Assembly: GCA_025558095.1 (NCBI GenBank)
Contig: JAIVFI010000021.1
Location: 1 to 64,000, forward strand
Direction of reading: 5' to 3'
DNA: 64,000 bases
DNA from: Hyaloraphidium curvatum
Lineage: Eukaryota; Monoblepharomycota; Hyaloraphidiomycetes; Hyaloraphidiales; Hyaloraphidiaceae
The notes beneath the pieces were generated by a model, which was not told where the DNA came from, searched no databases, and worked only from the letters and a program-made list of their open reading frames with translations. A program made the translations under genes and the position numbers. Below are positions 60,406 to 64,000 of this stretch, piece after piece. Numbering within the stretch: the first letter of the stretch is position 1; the number at the start of each line of letters is the position of its first letter.

Positions 60406-62127
60406 ATGTTTGAAACAATGCGCAACCGCGCTCCGTCCCCGCGGCGGCTGCTGTCTTCGGCGATGCCAGCGTTTGCGCTGGGCGCGGGGTTCGGCCTGCT
60501 CGTCGCATTCCTCGTGCACCGCTCGGGCGCCTCGTTGCACCTGCCGGCCTCGTTGCTGTCGGTGCAGGCGCAGGACGGCGAGCTCGTTGCCCGGCTGGAC
60601 GGCGCGGCCGCCTTGTCGCGCACTTCGCCGCACGCCAACCGCGCGGGGCAGCTCTCCCCGGCGCAGCTCGCCCTCGGCCCGCGCTCCGAAGCCGCCCTGT
60701 CCTTCTACGCTCCCCTCATCCGCTCCCTATCTGCCCTCGGGCCGCCTGCACCCGAGTGCTTCCGCCCCGACGCCCCGCCGCGGCGGTTCGACACTGTTTT
60801 GGTGGTCGCCCAGGGCCGGTCGGGGTCGACCTCTCTCGTGCGGCTGCTCAACTCGGCCTTCAAATGCTACAATGTGCGGGGCGAGAACTCGGGCATCTTC
60901 TCCGCCCTGGGATCGTTCGCCGCCGCCCGGGCGAAGACGGGCGCCCAGGGGCCGGCAAATGGCTGGGACCGCGAGCCCTGGTCGCAGGCCAGCCTGAAGC
61001 GCAAGCCGGCCTGGTTCAACCGGTACGACGACGGGCGCTCGGACGGCCTGCTGCGGCTCCTCGCTGGCGAGATGATACAGCACGTCCCGGGCCTCGTGAC
61101 GAGCGGGTTCAAGTCTATCACCCTGTTCCTGGAGGGCAACGGCGGCATCAGGTGGAACGCGTCGCTGGCCTTCATCGACCACTGGATCGACCTGTTCCCG
61201 CGCACGGCGATCATCCTGCTTTCCAGGCCGGGCGTCGAGAAGAGCGGCTGGTGGAGGTCAACGCGGTCGTCGGACCGTCTCCTTGCCAAGCAGCACGCTT
61301 GGATGCGCGAGTTCCACGGCCTCGTGCAGGGCGGGCGATACAGGGACCCCGCGCATCCCGACCGGCGCGTCGAGTCGGCCGAGCTCGACTACGCGGACCT
61401 CGTCTCGTGCCACCCCGGATCTTCGATCCAGCGGATGTACGATGTCTTGGACGAGCCCTGGAACGAAGGCGCTTGTCGCCAGATCATGGCCCACAACGTC
61501 GAGGACAACGGCCTGGCCGACAGCGGCTCCCAGTTCTCCCCCGAGCAGGGTTCCCGCGGATTCACGTACGGGTACAGACTGCTGGACGCGCCGAGCGAGA
61601 CCCCCTCCGATCCGGCCCATTACGGCGCCGCGATCGGCGGCTTCGTGCCCTTCACCGACTTCACCAACGGGTCGATCGGGATGGAGCACCGCGCGCAGCC
61701 GTTCCCCGGGAACAAGACCCGCGTGGCGGTGGCCAAGGGCTTCTCCGTCCCGACCGCGGACGTGGTCGAGGGGGGCAAGATCGTGCTGGCGGCTGCCTGC
61801 ACACGGTTTGTCTCGCGGTCGGCGCTGCAGGCGGACGCCGTCGCCCGGGTCCCGGGGTTGCTCTCGCCCTGCAAGTCGGCGCACAAGGGCTTCGCGGTGC
61901 TCCTGCTCGTGCGCGACAAGGTGTCGGCGGGTGCGTTCGTCGAGCTCGGCGGCAACGGGACTTATGTGCGAGCTCCGTTCGACGCGGCGGCTGGGGAGGA
62001 GCCCGAGATGTGCGTGCTGCCCACCTTCGACGGTCGAAGGGAGGCCGGATGGCACCGGATGTGCGTCCCGCTGCTCTCGCAGCTCGTAATCATGCGAAGG
62101 GGAGGGGAGGCGGCCGCCTTCCAATAG
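60406..62127 (+). CDS. type II membrane sulfotransferase-like protein
   Basis: Intronless, 573 residues from ATG 60406 (frame upstream starts only at TTG). The N-terminus is a signal-anchor: basic RNRAPSPRRLL, then MPAFALGAGFGLLVAFLVH. The lumenal part has a P-loop-like PAPS-binding motif VLVVAQGRSGSTSLVRLLNS, followed by RGENSGIF, and IILLSRPGVEKSGWWRS, where a 3'-phosphate Arg and Ser would lie. This arrangement is that of Golgi/carbohydrate sulfotransferase-like proteins. The C-terminal ~170 residues (from FTYGYRLLDAPSETP) are a separate region with YGAAIGGFVPFTDFTNGSIG and no known match. Expected Golgi sulfotransferase, acceptor unknown; activity not certain. Confidence 0.75.
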   Translation: MFETMRNRAPSPRRLLSSAMPAFALGAGFGLLVAFLVHRSGASLHLPASLLSVQAQDGELVARLDGAAALSRTSPHANRAGQLSPAQLALGPRSEAALSFYAPLIRSLSALGPPAPECFRPDAPPRRFDTVLVVAQGRSGSTSLVRLLNSAFKCYNVRGENSGIFSALGSFAAARAKTGAQGPANGWDREPWSQASLKRKPAWFNRYDDGRSDGLLRLLAGEMIQHVPGLVTSGFKSITLFLEGNGGIRWNASLAFIDHWIDLFPRTAIILLSRPGVEKSGWWRSTRSSDRLLAKQHAWMREFHGLVQGGRYRDPAHPDRRVESAELDYADLVSCHPGSSIQRMYDVLDEPWNEGACRQIMAHNVEDNGLADSGSQFSPEQGSRGFTYGYRLLDAPSETPSDPAHYGAAIGGFVPFTDFTNGSIGMEHRAQPFPGNKTRVAVAKGFSVPTADVVEGGKIVLAAACTRFVSRSALQADAVARVPGLLSPCKSAHKGFAVLLLVRDKVSAGAFVELGGNGTYVRAPFDAAAGEEPEMCVLPTFDGRREAGWHRMCVPLLSQLVIMRRGGEAAAFQ

Positions 62128-62345
62128 TCTTTGGCTCCAAGCTCCACCACCGCTCAATCAGCTATAGCTTCTGTCTTCATACTCAGGCGTGTACATAATG
62201 GCCGGGCTACTACACTACTCTGCATAGATGTCTTGGAGCTGAAGCGAACCCGGCGCTCCTTCGGAAAGCGACTGCACTCCCGCCGTCTTGCGCAAAATGC
62301 CCCTCGGCATGTTCATGCAGTGCGGTCCTGGATCACCAGCAGCGG

Positions 62346-62877
62346 TCACCAGCGCCCGAGGAACCACGCCACGTGCACCGCGGCCATCACGGCATGCACG
62401 CCAGCGTCGAACGCCGTCGACCAGAAGTGCCAGCGGTGCCTCGCCATGCCCAGTTTCCTCAGCCGCATCTTGTTGTCCGCGATCGCGCTCCACTCGACGA
62501 TTTCCTTGACGTGCTTGGCCCGTACTCCCCAGTAAACCACGTACCAGGTGTGCTGGATGAGCTGCAGGCCCGAGAGGAACAGCAGGAACCTCGCCGGGCG
62601 GCTCCCCGCGGCGCGGAACGGGAACCCTAGAGCCAGGGCCGAGAGGAAGACGGTCATGGCGTCCCAGATGAAGTACATGACGCGGCCGAATAACTGCTTC
62701 TGCGTGTACGGTGTGCCCAGTCCGAAAAGCACCTGGATGCCGGGGGTCGGCGGGGGAGGACCAGGGTCTGCATGGCGGGCCCACCTTCGAGTGCAGGGCC
62801 GCGTGCAGGGCTTCGGTGGCCAGGAGCACCCCGTGGATGGTGGTGGGCGAGAGGAGAAAGCCGGTGGTGCCCGGCAT
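62346..62877 (-). CDS. 4-TM membrane protein A (tandem paralogue)
   Basis: Exons 62877-62785 and 62732-62346 (52-nt intron, phase 0) give 159 residues. Four hydrophobic helices: HGVLLATEALHAALH, YFIWDAMTVFLSALALGFPF, FLLFLSGLQLIQHTWYVVYW and DAGVHAVMAAVHVAWFLGRW. Residues shared with protein B are E and H in helix 1, IWDA in helix 2, QH and Y in helix 3, the loop EWSA, and DAGVHA with HxAW in helix 4. The repeated His/Glu/Asp inside membrane helices suggest a catalytic or metal site, as in EBP-like or other 4-TM enzymes, but I do not recognise the family. Codon use is normal. It is transcribed in the same direction as protein B, with B immediately upstream. Confidence 0.75.
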
Positions 62878-63030
62878 CTTGGATTCGAGGGCCTGGTTTG
62901 GTGGTTGACCAGGGTTGACGGGACGAAGAAACGCCGCCTAGCTTTGTCTCCCATCTGATCCGAACCAAACTCTACTACTCTACATCTGGGAGAGGCGAAA
63001 CGGCCCAAGATTCTACGGCCGCCGATCCAT

Positions 63031-63623
63031 TCACCACCACCCCGCCAACCACGCCGCATGCGCCCCCGCCATCGCCGCATGCACCCCCGCATCGTACGCC
63101 GTCCCGGCCCACTTGACCGCGTGCTTGAACCCCCCGAACCTCTCCCTCCTTTCTTTCCCGGATCCCATCGCGCTCCACTCCAGGATCGCCTCGACGTGCG
63201 CGGCACCCGAGTGCCAGGAGAGGACGTAGCGGAGGTGCTGCGCGATCTGTGCGGCGGCGAGGAGGGAGAGCAGGCCGTGGGCCGCAAAAGGGGAGCGGGG
63301 CAGGGCGGGGAAGAAGAGGGAGAGGGACAGGGCGGAGAGGAGGACGGTGAGGGCGTCCCAGATGAAGCTGGGTGGCGCGGAGGGACGCCCGTCAAAAACC
63401 GTGACGTGGCTCGCAGGCGCGGGGAACGGGCACCCACTATGCCAAGCGGGAGCGGAGTTGTTGCTCTGTCATGGGTTTGCCGATGGCGAAGAGGACCTGC
63501 GGTCGGGCACCGGCTTCGCATGACGTCCCCGAGTGGCGCGCAGACCTTCGCGTGGGTCGCGACGTGGAACAGCTCCATGCCCAGGAGCACGAGATGTCGG
63601 GTGTCCGGGCCGATGTACGACAT
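63031..63623 (-). CDS. 4-TM membrane protein B (tandem paralogue)
   Basis: Exons 63623-63546, 63496-63438 and 63367-63031 give 157 residues. Helices: RHLVLLGMELFHVATHAK, YFIWDALTVLLSALSLSLFF, LLSLLAAAQIAQHLRYVLSW and AYDAGVHAAMAGAHAAWLAG. Intron 1 falls at the same place and phase as in protein A (after HAK, before VLF). Intron 2, between RLAY and FIWDA, is absent from A, so B gained it or A lost it. The joined sequence VLFAIGKPMTEQQLRSRLAY FIWDA parallels A's VLFGLGTPYTQKQLFGRVMY FIWDA. Same unknown family as A. The upstream frame extension has only a GTG, so ATG 63623 is taken as the start. Confidence 0.75.
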
Positions 63624-63785
63624 GGTGGAGCCAAATTCGGTGGAGGTTGCTGCGGGAGGGGTTGACGTGGCCTTTTGTTGTTCTGACCCACTGGCCACGT
63701 CACTTGCCGAGCGCCATCGTGCGAACCTCGTTCATAAGCTTAGCATCACAAACCTCAACAGCCGCATGGGAGCCACCCCAATGCT

Positions 63786-64000
63786 CTAAGTCCCGGCCAA
63801 CCCCTTCATCGCCCTGCGGCACTCCTCCGCCCCCAGCTTCCCCCCCGCGAGGTCCACCATCCTCCCCACCTTCTCCCCGCACCCCAGCGCCTCGTCCAGC
63901 CCCACCACCACCGCCTCCACCTCTGCCCCCGCGAGGTCGACCACCGACCCCCGCGGGCCGTACCGCTCCCCCGCGGCGACGCTCGACGCGACCTCGCGGA
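63786..64000 (-). CDS. hypothetical protein, C-terminal end only
   Basis: A minus-strand frame runs from the right edge to a TAG at 63788-63786, encoding about 71 residues: REVASSVAAGERYGPRGSVV, DLAGAEVEAVVVGLDEALGC, then CRRAMKGLAG. Amphipathic helical spacing and the Ala/Gly/Val/Glu balance look like protein. There is no start in the window and no family recognised. A dehydrogenase- or synthase-type C-terminus is conceivable but not supported. Confidence 0.4.
   Translation of the reverse strand, partial: REVASSVAAGERYGPRGSVVDLAGAEVEAVVVGLDEALGCGEKVGRMVDLAGGKLGAEECRRAMKGLAGT

Overview
This is a GC-rich, gene-dense eukaryotic window, most likely fungal. The evidence is many short spliceosomal introns (about 49-110 nt, usually 50-65, with GTGGGT, GTGCGT or GTGAGT donors), single-gene transcription units on both strands and no operons. 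It encodes a fungal-type Trk potassium transporter, a Ca3427/THI5-like binding protein, a GH26-like secreted hydrolase, P450, Tdp1 and F-box proteins. It also carries a VWA8 homologue and a prominin-like pentaspan protein, which to my knowledge are unusual in Dikarya. I therefore infer an early-diverging (zoosporic-type) fungus; that placement is an inference. Gene models were built by hand: exons were joined only where frame, phase and GT-AG all agreed.

Layout. 0-9.4 kb: a partial gene at the left edge, a small four-exon membrane protein, an F-box family in several stages of decay, a secreted leishmanolysin-like protease and a YqjM-type ene-reductase. 9.7-27 kb is housekeeping-like: THI5-like binding protein, Trk transporter, a 13-exon VWA8 homologue, a thioredoxin-fold nuclear-type protein diverging from an aldo/keto reductase, a GH26-like enzyme and the prominin-like protein. 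27-31.4 kb: two divergent paralogues of a family I do not recognise, called FND here. 32.4-47.8 kb: RING-membrane proteins, Tdp1, a GST, F-box genes and a secretory-pathway kinase flanked by a 231-bp direct repeat. This section also shows an inverted duplicate of an F-box/RING convergent pair with reciprocal decay. 48-59 kb: two bZIP paralogues, an ankyrin protein, a cytosolic-type sulfotransferase, a P450 and F-box relics. 59-64 kb: a membrane-anchored sulfotransferase-like protein, two tandem 4-TM paralogues and a partial gene.

The main theme is local gene-family birth and decay. F-box (several types), RING-TM, FND, bZIP and 4-TM families all occur as two or more copies here, and several copies are truncated, frameshifted or internally deleted. 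The genes do not form one obvious pathway. The candidates for undescribed biology are the FND pair, the GGGRS-repeat kinase with a signal peptide, and the reciprocally decayed F-box/RING block. No tRNA, rRNA, CRISPR array or transposon was recognised.
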